Source of the DNA: Bacillota bacterium
Lineage (GTDB): Bacteria; Bacillota; Clostridia; Oscillospirales; Acutalibacteraceae
Assembly (NCBI GenBank): GCA_023390175.1
Contig: JAEWDK010000007.1
Coordinates: 62,001 to 126,000 of the forward strand
Direction of reading: 5' to 3'
DNA: 64,000 nucleotides
In this document: piece after piece, positions 35,868 to 44,248 of the stretch
Layout: each line of letters starts with the position of its first letter
How positions within the stretch are numbered: position 1 is the first letter of the stretch
Made by a program: the position numbers and the translations under genes
Notes under the pieces: generated by a model
The model's database searches: none
What the model saw: only the letters and a program-made list of their open reading frames with translations
Told to the model about the DNA's origin: nothing

Positions 35868-36881
35868 ATGAAAAAGAACAAATTTTTAGCTTTGGCGGCT
35901 TTGCTGATTTGCGTGGTAATGCTGGCCGGTGTTTTCACGGCCTGTAGCAGCGGCGGAAAATCGTCGATGAATGCGGGCGCCCCGGGTGCCGCAAATAACG
36001 CAGCGAGCACTGCAGCCGCGGTTGCGCCCGGGAAGGAGGCGGCTCTTGGGGATACTGCCGCTTCAACCGCAGGCAGCGAAGGAACAAACGCCGCGGCGGC
36101 CGCTGGGGCGCTTGCCACACAGAAGATTATTGAACGGCTGAACTACAGCATTGAAACGCTGAAATTCGACGATTCCGTCAGCCGGATTCAGAGTCTGTGT
36201 ACCGAGCTCGGCGGCTATGTACAGGATTCGAACCTGACCGGGAAAAGCATTCAAAGCCTGGAAAATCTGCGGCAGGCGGATTATACGCTGCGCATTCCGC
36301 AGGGGAAGCTGAGCCAGCTGAAATCGCGCGCCGGGGAAATTGGGAGCATCCTCACTTCCGCCAGCTCCAGCGAAAACATCACCGAAAAATATTATGACAC
36401 ACAAGCCCGGCTGAAAAGCTTGCGCACACAGCAGGAGCGGCTGCTTGCACTGCTGCAGAAATCCGGTTCCCTCACCGATGTAATCGCGCTGGAAAAAGCG
36501 CTGGCCGATGTGAATTACCAAATTGAACAGCTGACCGGCTCGCTGAAGCAATATGATTCGCTGATTAGCTTCAGCACGGTTTCGATTCATCTGCAGGAAG
36601 TGGTAAAGCCCACCGAAATTGAGCGTACGCCCGTTACGCTGGGCGAGAAAATTGCACAGCAGTTCCAAAACTCCATGCGCGGCCTTGGCAACTTTGGGGA
36701 AGGGTTGCTGGTTTTCCTGCTGGGCGGCGCACCCGTAATCCTGCTTTTGGTTTTGATTGCCGCAGTACTATACTGGCTTTTACTCGGAAGGAAAAAACAC
36801 GCGGAAAAAAGGGCTATGCGCCTTGAAACCGCCGAACAAGCAAAAACACCGGATCCAGAGGAGAAACATACCGACCGGTAA
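35868..36881 (+). CDS. DUF4349-domain lipoprotein
   Basis: 337 residues from ATG 35868, six bases after AAGGAGG; an ATG at 35862 touches the ribosome site. A lipobox (AGVFTAC) is followed by a Gly/Ala/Ser-rich linker, then the DUF4349 domain (about 85-270). That domain has FDDSVSRIQSLCTELGGYVQ, RQADYTLRIPQGKL and a coiled-coil segment around KYYDTQARLKSLRTQQERLL. A C-terminal membrane helix, VILLLVLIAAVLYWLLLG, and a charged tail end the protein. Function is unknown. It follows the previous lipoprotein by 59 bp and may share its transcript. Confidence 0.85.
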   Translation: MKKNKFLALAALLICVVMLAGVFTACSSGGKSSMNAGAPGAANNAASTAAAVAPGKEAALGDTAASTAGSEGTNAAAAAGALATQKIIERLNYSIETLKFDDSVSRIQSLCTELGGYVQDSNLTGKSIQSLENLRQADYTLRIPQGKLSQLKSRAGEIGSILTSASSSENITEKYYDTQARLKSLRTQQERLLALLQKSGSLTDVIALEKALADVNYQIEQLTGSLKQYDSLISFSTVSIHLQEVVKPTEIERTPVTLGEKIAQQFQNSMRGLGNFGEGLLVFLLGGAPVILLLVLIAAVLYWLLLGRKKHAEKRAMRLETAEQAKTPDPEEKHTDR

Positions 36882-36895
36882 AATTGCAGAATAAA

Positions 36896-36930
36896 AAGAA
36901 CCGGCTTCCTTATCAAGGAAGCCGGTTCTT
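36896..36930. terminator. Bidirectional terminator between the DUF4349 gene and glyS
   Basis: A 16-bp perfect stem, AAGAACCGGCTTCCTT / AAGGAAGCCGGTTCTT, with a 3-base loop. Confidence 0.88.
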
Positions 36931-36972
36931 CTGCGTGCGGACAATTGCAGCGGCATCATTTGCCGTCCGCAA

Positions 36973-38346
36973 TTAAAATTCAATCTTTTTGCCGATATAG
37001 TCAGCCAGCTCGGTCAGGGCGATACGCTCCTGCTGCATGGTGTCGCGGTCACGCACGGTAACGCAGCCGTCGGTTTCGCTGTCGAAGTCATATGTGATAC
37101 AGAACGGGGTGCCGATTTCATCCTGGCGGCGGTAACGCTTGCCGATGGAACCGGAATCGTCGTAGTCCACCATAAAGTGCTTTGCAAGGGCGGTGTAAAC
37201 CTCCTGTGCCTTATCATTCAGCTTTTTGGAAAGCGGAAGTACAGCGGCTTTGTAAGGAGCAAGCGCCGGGTGTAGGTGCATTACGACTCTGGTATCCTTT
37301 TCATCAAGCTGCTCTTCATCGTAAGCGTCGCAAAGGAATGCCAGCGCAACGCGGTCGGCGCCGAGCGACGGCTCAATCACATACGGAATATAGCGCTCGT
37401 TTGCTTCCTGGTCAAAGTATTCCAGACTTTTGCCGGAATGGTTCTGGTGCTGGGTCAGGTCGTAGCTTGTGCGGTCTGCAACGCCCCAAAGCTCGCCCCA
37501 GCCGAACGGGAACAGGTATTCAATGTCCGTTGTGGCCTTGGAATAGAAGGAAAGCTCCTCTTTTTCATGGTCGCGCAGGCGCATGTTTTCTTTTGTCATA
37601 CCCAGGTTCAAAAGCCAGTTTTCGCAGTAGTCCTTCCAGTAGTAGAACCAGTCAAGGTCGGTGTCCGGTTTGCAGAAAAACTCCAGCTCCATCTGCTCGA
37701 ATTCACGGGTGCGGAACGTAAAGTTGCCGGGGGTGATTTCGTTGCGGAAGCTTTTGCCGATCTGCGCCACGCCGAACGGTACCTTGCGCCGTGTGGTGCG
37801 CTGAATGTTGGCAAAGTTTACAAAGATGCCCTGAGCCGTTTCGGGGCGGAGGAAAATCTCGTTTTTCGCATCTTCGGTTACACCCTGAAATGTTTTGAAC
37901 ATCAGGTTAAATTTACGGATATCGGTAAAGTTTGCGGAGCCGCAGGCCGGGCATTTAATGTCGTGCTCTTTGATATAGTCGGACATCTGCTGAAAGGTCA
38001 TGCCGTTTGCGTCGCCGCCGGCGTCCTCAATCAGCTTGTCCGCGCGGTGGCGGGTCTTACAGTCGCGGCAGTCCATTAACGGGTCGGAAAAACCGCCCAC
38101 ATGGCCGGAAGCGACCCATACCTGCGGATTCATCAGAATGGCGGAATCCAAACCGACGTTGTAAGGGCTTTCCTGCACGAATTTTTTAAGCCATGCGCGT
38201 TTTACATTGTTCTTGAATTCAACGCCGAGCGGGCCGTAATCCCATGTGTTGGAAAGGCCGCCGTAAATTTCGCTGCCGGAGTAGACAAAACCGCGGTTTT
38301 TGCAAAGTGCGACGATTTTATCCATCGTTTTTTCAGTTGCTAACAT
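36973..38346 (-). CDS. glyS: Glycyl-tRNA synthetase (homodimeric class II type)
   Basis: 457 residues from ATG 38346 with GGAGGATAAAC upstream; the frame is open to 38379 without a ribosome site. The start DKIVALCKNRGFVYSGSEIYGG, GPLGVEFKNNVKRAWLKKFV, a zinc ribbon-like insert (KCPACGSANF), class II motif 2 around FRNEITPGNFTFRTREFEQM and motif 3 GADRVALAF are all present. It charges tRNA-Gly. The 113-bp gap to the GtrA gene is too short for a T-box leader, unlike many Firmicutes glyS genes. Confidence 0.95.
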   Translation of the reverse strand: MLATEKTMDKIVALCKNRGFVYSGSEIYGGLSNTWDYGPLGVEFKNNVKRAWLKKFVQESPYNVGLDSAILMNPQVWVASGHVGGFSDPLMDCRDCKTRHRADKLIEDAGGDANGMTFQQMSDYIKEHDIKCPACGSANFTDIRKFNLMFKTFQGVTEDAKNEIFLRPETAQGIFVNFANIQRTTRRKVPFGVAQIGKSFRNEITPGNFTFRTREFEQMELEFFCKPDTDLDWFYYWKDYCENWLLNLGMTKENMRLRDHEKEELSFYSKATTDIEYLFPFGWGELWGVADRTSYDLTQHQNHSGKSLEYFDQEANERYIPYVIEPSLGADRVALAFLCDAYDEEQLDEKDTRVVMHLHPALAPYKAAVLPLSKKLNDKAQEVYTALAKHFMVDYDDSGSIGKRYRRQDEIGTPFCITYDFDSETDGCVTVRDRDTMQQERIALTELADYIGKKIEF

Positions 38347-38459
38347 AATGTTTATCCTCCATATTTTCAATTCGCACAAAGCACGGAAAAACGGGGATTT
38401 CTGCGGCGCCCGTTCCGGCAGTGCGGTTTATTCTGATTTGAAGCGTTTACCGCGCATGA

Positions 38460-38894
38460 TTATTTTTTAAAAATAATCAGTTTGCTTAACACATAGTTGA
38501 TGACGATGACAATGACGTTCATAATGATTTTCGCAATCCAGTCGTTCCAGGTCAGCACATTGACCAGCAGCAGCATGCCCAGTTCGTCAACGCCGAATGA
38601 AAGCAGCCGCGCACCCACAAAGGTGGTCAGCTCCCGCCAAAAAACACGGGCGGCAAAGCTTTTGCTTTGAAATACAAAGAGCTTATTGGTAACAAAAGCA
38701 AACGCCACAGAAACCACCCACGCAACCGCGTTCGCCACAAGCACATTCCAATGCTCATCCCAGGGCATTACCGGGCGAAGCAGGCCGTAGGTAATTACGT
38801 TTACGGCGGTGGTCAGCACGCCAAATACAATATATAAAATCATTTCGGGGGTTGTCATAAAGTGCCAAAGCTTTTTCAGCTGATCCAAATTCAT
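38460..38894 (-). CDS. GtrA-family membrane protein
   Basis: 144 residues with four membrane helices and the typical ILYIVFGVLTTAVNVITYGL start, VAWVVSVAFAFVTNKLFVFQ and a final ILNYVLSK-like helix with a basic tail. GtrA proteins move lipid-linked sugars or help polysaccharide assembly at the membrane. It probably shares a transcript with glyS downstream. A partner glycosyltransferase is not adjacent. Confidence 0.85.
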   Translation of the reverse strand: MNLDQLKKLWHFMTTPEMILYIVFGVLTTAVNVITYGLLRPVMPWDEHWNVLVANAVAWVVSVAFAFVTNKLFVFQSKSFAARVFWRELTTFVGARLLSFGVDELGMLLLVNVLTWNDWIAKIIMNVIVIVINYVLSKLIIFKK

Positions 38895-39031
38895 TCACCG
38901 CCATTATTGTTTACATTCCTTTAGTTTACCATTATGCGGCGCACCTTTCAAGAAAAATTATAAAATCTCTTTGGTTCGCGGCCGCCCGGCGCGGTGCCAG
39001 CCAATAAAAAGCCATATTCAAAGAAAACCGC

Positions 39032-39060
39032 TTGACATTTACCGGTGTTTCACATATAAT
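39032..39060 (+). promoter_or_regulatory. Promoter of the tRNA-Pro gene
   Basis: Consensus TTGACA (39032-39037), a 17-bp spacer and TATAAT (39055-39060), about 100 bp before the tRNA. Confidence 0.85.
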
Positions 39061-39159
39061 AATAAGGCTGTCCGATGACGCGGGCACAAGTTAATTGCCA
39101 TATAGTTAAAGCATTAGCCGCACGGCATTTCGGAACGCCGCCGTGCATATCGTCAGCAA

Positions 39160-39236
39160 CGAGGTGTAACTCAGCTTGGTAGAGTGCTTGGTTTGGGACC
39201 AAGATGCCGCAGGTTCGAACCCTGTCACCTCGACCA
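39160..39236 (+). tRNA. tRNA-Pro (TGG anticodon)
   Basis: The acceptor stem CGAGGTG / CACCTCG closes a full cloverleaf with encoded ACCA. The anticodon arm CTTGG TTTGGGA CCAAG gives TGG, which reads CCN proline codons. Confidence 0.95.
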
Positions 39237-39289
39237 TTCCTTTCGTATGCAGGGCATGCGGCTGAATTCTTTTTATTTTGTCATTTGTA

Positions 39290-39318
39290 TTGACAAATGA
39301 TCGGCAAAATGATATATT
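39290..39318 (+). promoter_or_regulatory. Promoter of the tRNA-Thr/tRNA-Tyr genes
   Basis: Consensus TTGACA (39290-39295), a 17-bp spacer and TATATT (39313-39318), only 17 bp before the tRNA start. Confidence 0.85.
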
Positions 39319-39335
39319 AGTCGAGTGCTAATTAT

Positions 39336-39411
39336 GCTGGCGTAGCTCAGTTGGTAGAGCAGCTGATTTGTAATCAGCAGGTCGGGGGTTCAAATCCGTC
39401 TGCCAGCTCCA
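39336..39411 (+). tRNA. tRNA-Thr (TGT anticodon)
   Basis: The acceptor GCTGGCG / TGCCAGC with one G-T pair ends in encoded TCCA. The anticodon arm CTGAT TTGTAATCAG gives TGT. The T-loop TTCAAAT is normal. Confidence 0.95.
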
Positions 39412-39460
39412 TCAGGCAAGGCCTGAGACAAGGAGTTTTGTTCAACAAAGCTCCACATAT

Positions 39461-39546
39461 GGGAGAGTTCCCGAGTGGCCAAAGGGGGCAGACTGTAAAT
39501 CTGTTGCTTTATAGCTTCGATGGTCCGAATCCATCCTCTCCCACCA
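39461..39546 (+). tRNA. tRNA-Tyr (GTA anticodon), variant T-loop
   Basis: 86 nt with the long variable arm of a class II tRNA. The acceptor GGGAGAG / CTCTCCC is fully paired and followed by ACCA; the anticodon loop CTGTAAA gives GTA. The T-stem GATGG/CCATC encloses TCCGAAT instead of the near-universal TTCGAAT, so position 55 is C rather than the U that becomes pseudouridine. This is the last gene before the island. Confidence 0.92.
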
Positions 39547-39549
39547 AAC

Positions 39550-39587
39550 AAAACCCGCATGGTTCTTAGGAACCATGCGGGTTTTGC
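39550..39587 (+). terminator. Terminator of the tRNA cluster
   Basis: A 16-bp perfect stem, AAAACCCGCATGGTTC / GAACCATGCGGGTTTT, with a 4-base loop, directly after the tRNA-Tyr CCA end. Confidence 0.9.
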
Positions 39588-39616
39588 TATGCCCGGAAAG
39601 CCCAAGTCAAAAGACG

Positions 39617-39650
39617 ATACCCCGGAACAGAATGGACTGTTTCGGGGTAT
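39617..39650. terminator. Hairpin at the island's left edge
   Basis: A 14-bp stem, ATACCCCGGAACAG / CTGTTTCGGGGTAT, with one G-T pair and a 6-base loop. On the minus strand TCTTTTG follows, so it could end the transcript of the NA37 cassette. Confidence 0.6.
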
Positions 39651-39744
39651 TGTTGCGTAATTTCATATGATACAATCGTCCACATAGAACCATCTACCCA
39701 TTGTACGTTGAAAGCATCTTAATGGTATCCATCGGTATCCATAA

Positions 39745-40752
39745 TTACCTATTTTGAATTTTGCTAATCTTTTTTATTAAAATGGATACAGTTCCATCGG
39801 GATTATTTATAAATTCAATTATCCCTCTATTTCGATATAATTCCATAGGTATGTTGAGTTCGATTCCATTATCAGTTTTAATTTTATATTTGTCGAAATG
39901 TTTCTCTGGAGCCTCGCCATAAAAAGGTATCCTATTTGTAACACCGGCCTCTTGTACTTGCCTTATATAATCTTCTTTCATGCTATCACTATTGGAAAAG
40001 GCCGTATCCGCCACTCTGCCTAGATCAACATAACCCTCATCTTCTAAACTTTCATAAATTGCTGCTTTGACTAACGAAGTCTTTTCATACTCGTCATTAT
40101 CGTACTTTCGGGCAACTTCTTTAGCAGTGGAATTTATAATGCTAATACTTTCCTTCTTTGACAATTCTGTTTTACATTGCAAGAAGATTTCCGAAAAATA
40201 ATTAGTCCTTTCTCCATCCACTAAAAATTTCTTTTCTATTATAAGGCAGGAATTATCTGAAAAATTAATTAATGCTCCCTCATCAATTTTCTGATTTTCA
40301 GCTGGCAATATTGTTTTTTGCAGGATAATTCTATTGTTCGTCCTATCTTCTTCATAGTCGATAAAATGTGTATAGGCTGTCCTGTAATTTAACTTTAAAA
40401 CTGCAACATATTCTGTATTTTCGACACCGACAATTGCAATCAAAAGATCGGCACCTGGAATATCAGGAAACTTTTTAATAATATCATGTAAATTATTAGC
40501 GATTCTAATGCTCATATCAACAAATGAATTATGTATCTTATCTTTATCAAAATAAGAATCGGTACTAAGTGTTCCCGCTTTGGTAGAGGGATCAGTAAAG
40601 AACTGCTTTATATGTGATTCAATAAATTTTACAGTTGTTGGTTCACTTACATCAATTTCAGACTGCGAAAAAATCGGCAAGGTTGCATTAGCATCCAAGA
40701 CATGCAAAATTGCTTTATTTATCTGGATTTCCACTATTCTCATCACCCTCAT
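39745..40752 (-). CDS. NA37/NdpA-family nucleoid-associated protein
   Basis: 335 residues. The sequence matches the 37-kDa nucleoid-associated protein family (YejK/NdpA, PF04245): a start of RIVEIQINKAILHVLD, then FVDMSIRIANNLHDIIKK, ADLLIAIVGVENTEYVAVLKL and AYTHFIDYE. The C-terminal LNIPMELYRNRG and IEFINNPDGTVSILI are also typical. Chromosomal NdpA binds DNA in E. coli, and island-borne homologues have no firm role. Its start overlaps the upstream gene by 29-38 bases, so it is translationally coupled to the membrane protein. GC is much lower than in the neighbouring core genes. Confidence 0.85.
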   Translation of the reverse strand: MRVMRIVEIQINKAILHVLDANATLPIFSQSEIDVSEPTTVKFIESHIKQFFTDPSTKAGTLSTDSYFDKDKIHNSFVDMSIRIANNLHDIIKKFPDIPGADLLIAIVGVENTEYVAVLKLNYRTAYTHFIDYEEDRTNNRIILQKTILPAENQKIDEGALINFSDNSCLIIEKKFLVDGERTNYFSEIFLQCKTELSKKESISIINSTAKEVARKYDNDEYEKTSLVKAAIYESLEDEGYVDLGRVADTAFSNSDSMKEDYIRQVQEAGVTNRIPFYGEAPEKHFDKYKIKTDNGIELNIPMELYRNRGIIEFINNPDGTVSILIKKISKIQNR

Positions 40753-41392
40753 TTTCCAAAATTTCTAGTGCTTTTGCACCCGCATGTGCATTAAATAATT
40801 GAAATGTATTAAATATAAAACTCTTCATTTCCCATATGACAGATAAAGAAAATGCAAAATAAGCGCTTAAATAGATGGCTTCTAAGATATTTATGATAGC
40901 TAAATTTACATGAAAATTCAACCCCATTGGGAGACATTCCAAAAAAATGAGTTGTATAACGTTAACAATAATTTCTATTATGTCTAACATCATGACATCT
41001 ATAAAGTATTCATTACTTTCCTGCAATAGACTTTTGGAAACATTGGAAGCTCCTGTTTTATCCTTTACGGTTCCTTTTGCGTCTGCATGAATAAGGCGCT
41101 TAAGTAATTCATTACTTATAAGGGCCTGAAAAAAAGCATATCCAGTGAATACTATCGCAAAAAGGGCAAGAACTACATTATTCAATATACCAACTGCGTT
41201 ATCGAATAATTTTATCGTATTATTAGAGAAAGCAATGACAATTGAAGCAGAGATTGAAACTAATGTAATGATTAAATCGGATAACCAGTACTTTTTTTGA
41301 GGGCGAATAATGTAAAATGCTCCCTTTAGTATATCTTTGGATGAATGTTCTTGAAGTAATTTTCCTATTTTGTTTATATCTTTATTATCCAC
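40715..41392 (-). CDS. Unknown four-helix membrane protein of the cassette
   Basis: 225 residues from a GTG start nine bases after AAGGAGG. Hydrophobic segments lie at about residues 39-57, 69-92, 136-155 and 165-190 (for example DLIITLVSISASIVIAF and VVLALFAIVFTGYAFF). The basic segment IRPQKKYW precedes the first helix and a charged loop, HADAKGTVKDKTGAS, lies between helices two and three. I recognise no family. Its 3' end overlaps the NA37 gene and it begins 35 bp after the first cassette gene. A membrane partner in a three-gene island cassette is the layout of many abortive-infection systems; this is inference. Confidence 0.7.
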   Translation of the reverse strand: MDNKDINKIGKLLQEHSSKDILKGAFYIIRPQKKYWLSDLIITLVSISASIVIAFSNNTIKLFDNAVGILNNVVLALFAIVFTGYAFFQALISNELLKRLIHADAKGTVKDKTGASNVSKSLLQESNEYFIDVMMLDIIEIIVNVIQLIFLECLPMGLNFHVNLAIINILEAIYLSAYFAFSLSVIWEMKSFIFNTFQLFNAHAGAKALEILENEGDENSGNPDK

Positions 41393-41427
41393 ATTGCTCG
41401 CCTCCTTCGGAAGGGGACTCTTAAATT

Positions 41428-42372
41428 TTACTTTTTTAGAAAGGGAATAATATTCGTTTCGTTTACTTCATATATTCTTTTATTATCATCACTAACATTC
41501 TTTAAACTGTCAATCTCTTTTGTCTTAGATGCGATTTGAGCTACTGCCTCTTCTATGTTGTTAGTATCTACATATGATATTTCCATATTCTCGGAAAGAG
41601 CGCCATTATAAATTCTACCTGTTTTCTTGTCCGGATATGTCACCTTAAAGATGGGTTCAACCGTCCCTTGAGCAGCAGTTAATATTTCCGTAATACCACC
41701 AACTGATGTCGGTGTATTAAGCGTCAGCGCCCCTGTTTTACTTCCAACTTTCTTTCTCAGTTCTGTTGTCATTCCTTCAAAAAGGTCAGAAAAGTCCAAG
41801 TCTCCATTCAGTGGATAGAATTTTAATATTAATTTATTTATCTTGCTTACTTTTTTAAGGGCGTCTTCTATTGATTCCCTCATAGGGATTCCTACAATAT
41901 TCACAATAGCATATGGTAATTCAGTTTGTTGATCCTTTTTTCTAATGATATTTTCTTCTCTGACATATCTATCCAATATATATCGTATTGTTGCGGAAAA
42001 ATTCCGCAAGTCGGGACTTCCCTTCTGATTTTTTACTAACACCATTCTATGATTCTTCAAATAAATAGTAAATAATGAAAATGGTGCTGTTGGATATAAT
42101 TCATTAGTCTCGATTAAATTGTTTTCATTATCGAATTTCGAAAAGATTTCCAAATTTGTTTTCTTCACAATAATTCCAGTTAGGACATAATCCTTTTCTT
42201 CTACTTCAATGACTCTTATATTCATGATTATATAGTCGCAATCACCTTTTGAACGAACAAATGGGCTATGAAAAGCAGGCATAACTATATCGCTAAAGTA
42301 GTTTAGTAAGGGTTCTTCTTTTTCTCCAAACACTATATTGAAATTGGCAATTGTCATTTTTTTCTTATCCAT
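41428..42372 (-). CDS. Unknown cytosolic protein, first gene of the cassette
   Basis: 314 residues with AAGGAG upstream. No membrane segment or signal is visible. The N-terminal half alternates strands (TIANFNIVFG, YIIMNIRVIEVEEKDYVLTG) and has APFSLFTIYLKNHRMVLVKN followed by QKGSPDLRNF. The second half is helical, with LILKFYPLNGDLDFSDLFEG and a Lys/Glu-rich tail. The layout reminds me of DUF4747-type proteins, but I cannot confirm this without a profile search. It is the promoter-proximal gene of the cassette with the membrane protein and the NA37 protein. Confidence 0.7.
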   Translation of the reverse strand: MDKKKMTIANFNIVFGEKEEPLLNYFSDIVMPAFHSPFVRSKGDCDYIIMNIRVIEVEEKDYVLTGIIVKKTNLEIFSKFDNENNLIETNELYPTAPFSLFTIYLKNHRMVLVKNQKGSPDLRNFSATIRYILDRYVREENIIRKKDQQTELPYAIVNIVGIPMRESIEDALKKVSKINKLILKFYPLNGDLDFSDLFEGMTTELRKKVGSKTGALTLNTPTSVGGITEILTAAQGTVEPIFKVTYPDKKTGRIYNGALSENMEISYVDTNNIEEAVAQIASKTKEIDSLKNVSDDNKRIYEVNETNIIPFLKK

Positions 42373-42555
42373 TTAACTCGCTCCTTATTATAATTTGTGA
42401 GAGTACAATCTTTTTAATATTACAAATTATACTTCCAAAATTATCCTAATTCAATGCTTTATCGACTGTTTTTCTCCGATTTCGCAAAAATAAAGAAAAG
42501 ACTGGGGTTAGGCTTTACCCCCAACTCCAGCTTTTATAGTAATAGACTTTTTTAG

Positions 42556-44085
42556 TTAATCAGAGACATTATTTTCCTTAACGGAGTCAAACATATCCGG
42601 CAGCATATTAGCGTATACCCGGTTCATTTCCTCGTTTGCTCTTTTGGCGTCTGCATCTGGCACGTGCGTATAAATTCCAAGTACTACCGACGCAGAGGAA
42701 TCTCCAAGCAGTTTCATAATGGTTTTTACATTCACGTGAGCGCGAGCCAGATTCGTGCAAAAAGTGTGACGGAAGCGGTAAAAAGTTACTTCTTTAGTGA
42801 ATCCGTGGCGCTTCCGGAATCTGGTGAATTTTGTATTCAGGACATCGTCTCGCAAAATACCACCATCCATGTTAGGAAACAGGAAATCGCTTTCATAGCG
42901 GGCTTGGTCGTTTTCCTTCAAATATTTTAACCATTTCTGAAGCGCTGAAATGACTTGTTTGTCCAGATGGAAATTGCGGACTCCCGATTTGCTTTTGGTC
43001 TTACCGATGACCGGTACGCGCGGCCCCACATCCCCTGCAAGAGCGTTATCCATTTTCAGTTGGGGGCGGGTTGTTGCGGCCTGACGAATATTCAGGGTTT
43101 TCGCATCAGGGTCGAAATCCCGCTTTTCCAACCCCCTAAGTTCCTCTGGGCGCATCCCCGTGAACGCAAAGACGAGCAGAGCTGTATATAGCAGCGGATC
43201 GTCTTCCTCCTGCGCGGCTTTCAGGATCGATGCGATCTGTTCCGGAGAATAGATTTTATCGTCCTCAGAGCGGGTATCCAGTTTCTTTGATTTCGGACAG
43301 ACCACTTTAGCTGCGACGTTTTTCGGGATCAGTTCATCCTCAAACGCGATATCCACCATTTTCTTTAAGACCAAATAAACTTTGTTGATCGTGCTATCGG
43401 ATTTGTCACAGAGTGAATTTAGCGCACTTTGTAAATTGGTGCGCGTAAGCTCATCCAAATGCAAATCTCCTATTAATCTAGCCAGTGTTTTTGCCGCCGT
43501 TGCATAGCAGTGCAGCGTCCGCTCGGTAGCTTTCGGATAAAAGGACAGCAAATTTTTATCCAGATAGTCCTCAACGGTAATGTGCGGCTTGACGGTATTG
43601 GCAAGAACTGCGGGAGCTACCGACGTTACCCCTGTGACAGCAACCGGCATATGTACCGCATTTAAAGTTTTTAATGCTTCCCGCAGTGCGTCTTCGGCTT
43701 CTTCACGTGAAGAAAAATCTCCTTTTATAATGCGATTGCGTTTCCCTGTAACAGGGTCTTTGCCCTGACTAATTGCATACCGAAAAATATCCCTTGCTTT
43801 TACATATAAAATACTGCCGGAGCCATACGGCGTTTCCAAATGGAAAACCTCCTCTTCGTCGTTTGGTTCGGTAGTATAACTCTGTCTGCTTGATTCTGCA
43901 AGTGAACTATCTCCAAGATACCTCTCCAAAGAATTCACGGGGATAATGATCCTTTCTCCGATTTTTTTAGCTGCAAGTTCACCGCTTTCGATCAGGGACT
44001 CAACCTCCGAGGTACTACCTCCAAGTTCCGCAGCAACCTCCTCAATCGAAAGTACCGATTTGTCATATTTTTCTGCAAGATTCAT
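42556..44085 (-). CDS. Tyrosine recombinase (integrase) with an N-terminal excisionase-like domain
   Basis: 509 residues from ATG 44085 (a GTG lies two codons upstream). Residues about 10-55 form a MerR/excisionase-type DNA-binding helix pair (SIEEVAAELGGSTSEVESL, IIPVNSLERYL). An AP2-like arm-binding strand set (residues about 80-125) comes next, then a SAM-like core-binding domain and the catalytic domain. The catalytic residues are Arg in TGMRPEELRG, Arg in RFRHTFCTNLA and the Tyr nucleophile in GIYTHV; the first His of the usual HxxR is Tyr (FYRFRHT). The length exceeds the usual 380-400 because of the added N-terminal domain. It likely mobilises this island. Confidence 0.9.
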   Translation of the reverse strand: MNLAEKYDKSVLSIEEVAAELGGSTSEVESLIESGELAAKKIGERIIIPVNSLERYLGDSSLAESSRQSYTTEPNDEEEVFHLETPYGSGSILYVKARDIFRYAISQGKDPVTGKRNRIIKGDFSSREEAEDALREALKTLNAVHMPVAVTGVTSVAPAVLANTVKPHITVEDYLDKNLLSFYPKATERTLHCYATAAKTLARLIGDLHLDELTRTNLQSALNSLCDKSDSTINKVYLVLKKMVDIAFEDELIPKNVAAKVVCPKSKKLDTRSEDDKIYSPEQIASILKAAQEEDDPLLYTALLVFAFTGMRPEELRGLEKRDFDPDAKTLNIRQAATTRPQLKMDNALAGDVGPRVPVIGKTKSKSGVRNFHLDKQVISALQKWLKYLKENDQARYESDFLFPNMDGGILRDDVLNTKFTRFRKRHGFTKEVTFYRFRHTFCTNLARAHVNVKTIMKLLGDSSASVVLGIYTHVPDADAKRANEEMNRVYANMLPDMFDSVKENNVSD

Positions 44086-44222
44086 AACCACACCAGCTTA
44101 ACCACAATAGTCGATTTTTTACATCGCCGGTGCATATAACCAGTCTCCTGATTCAACTGCTTTCCGAACGGACCAACTGCAGATTTTTTGTCTACTGCTG
44201 TAAAAACAGCGAATATGAAAAG

Positions 44223-44245
44223 GGGAGAGGGCAAAACCCTCTCCC
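44223..44245 (-). terminator. Terminator of the resolvase gene
   Basis: A 9-bp GC-rich stem, GGGAGAGGG / CCCTCTCCC, with a 5-base loop, followed on the minus strand by CTTTTCAT. Confidence 0.75.
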
Positions 44246-44248
44246 GAA

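Noticed and set aside
38347..38460. T-box leader for glyS
   Set aside because: The gap is only about 113 bp and lacks the T-box core; the ribosome site directly precedes the ATG.
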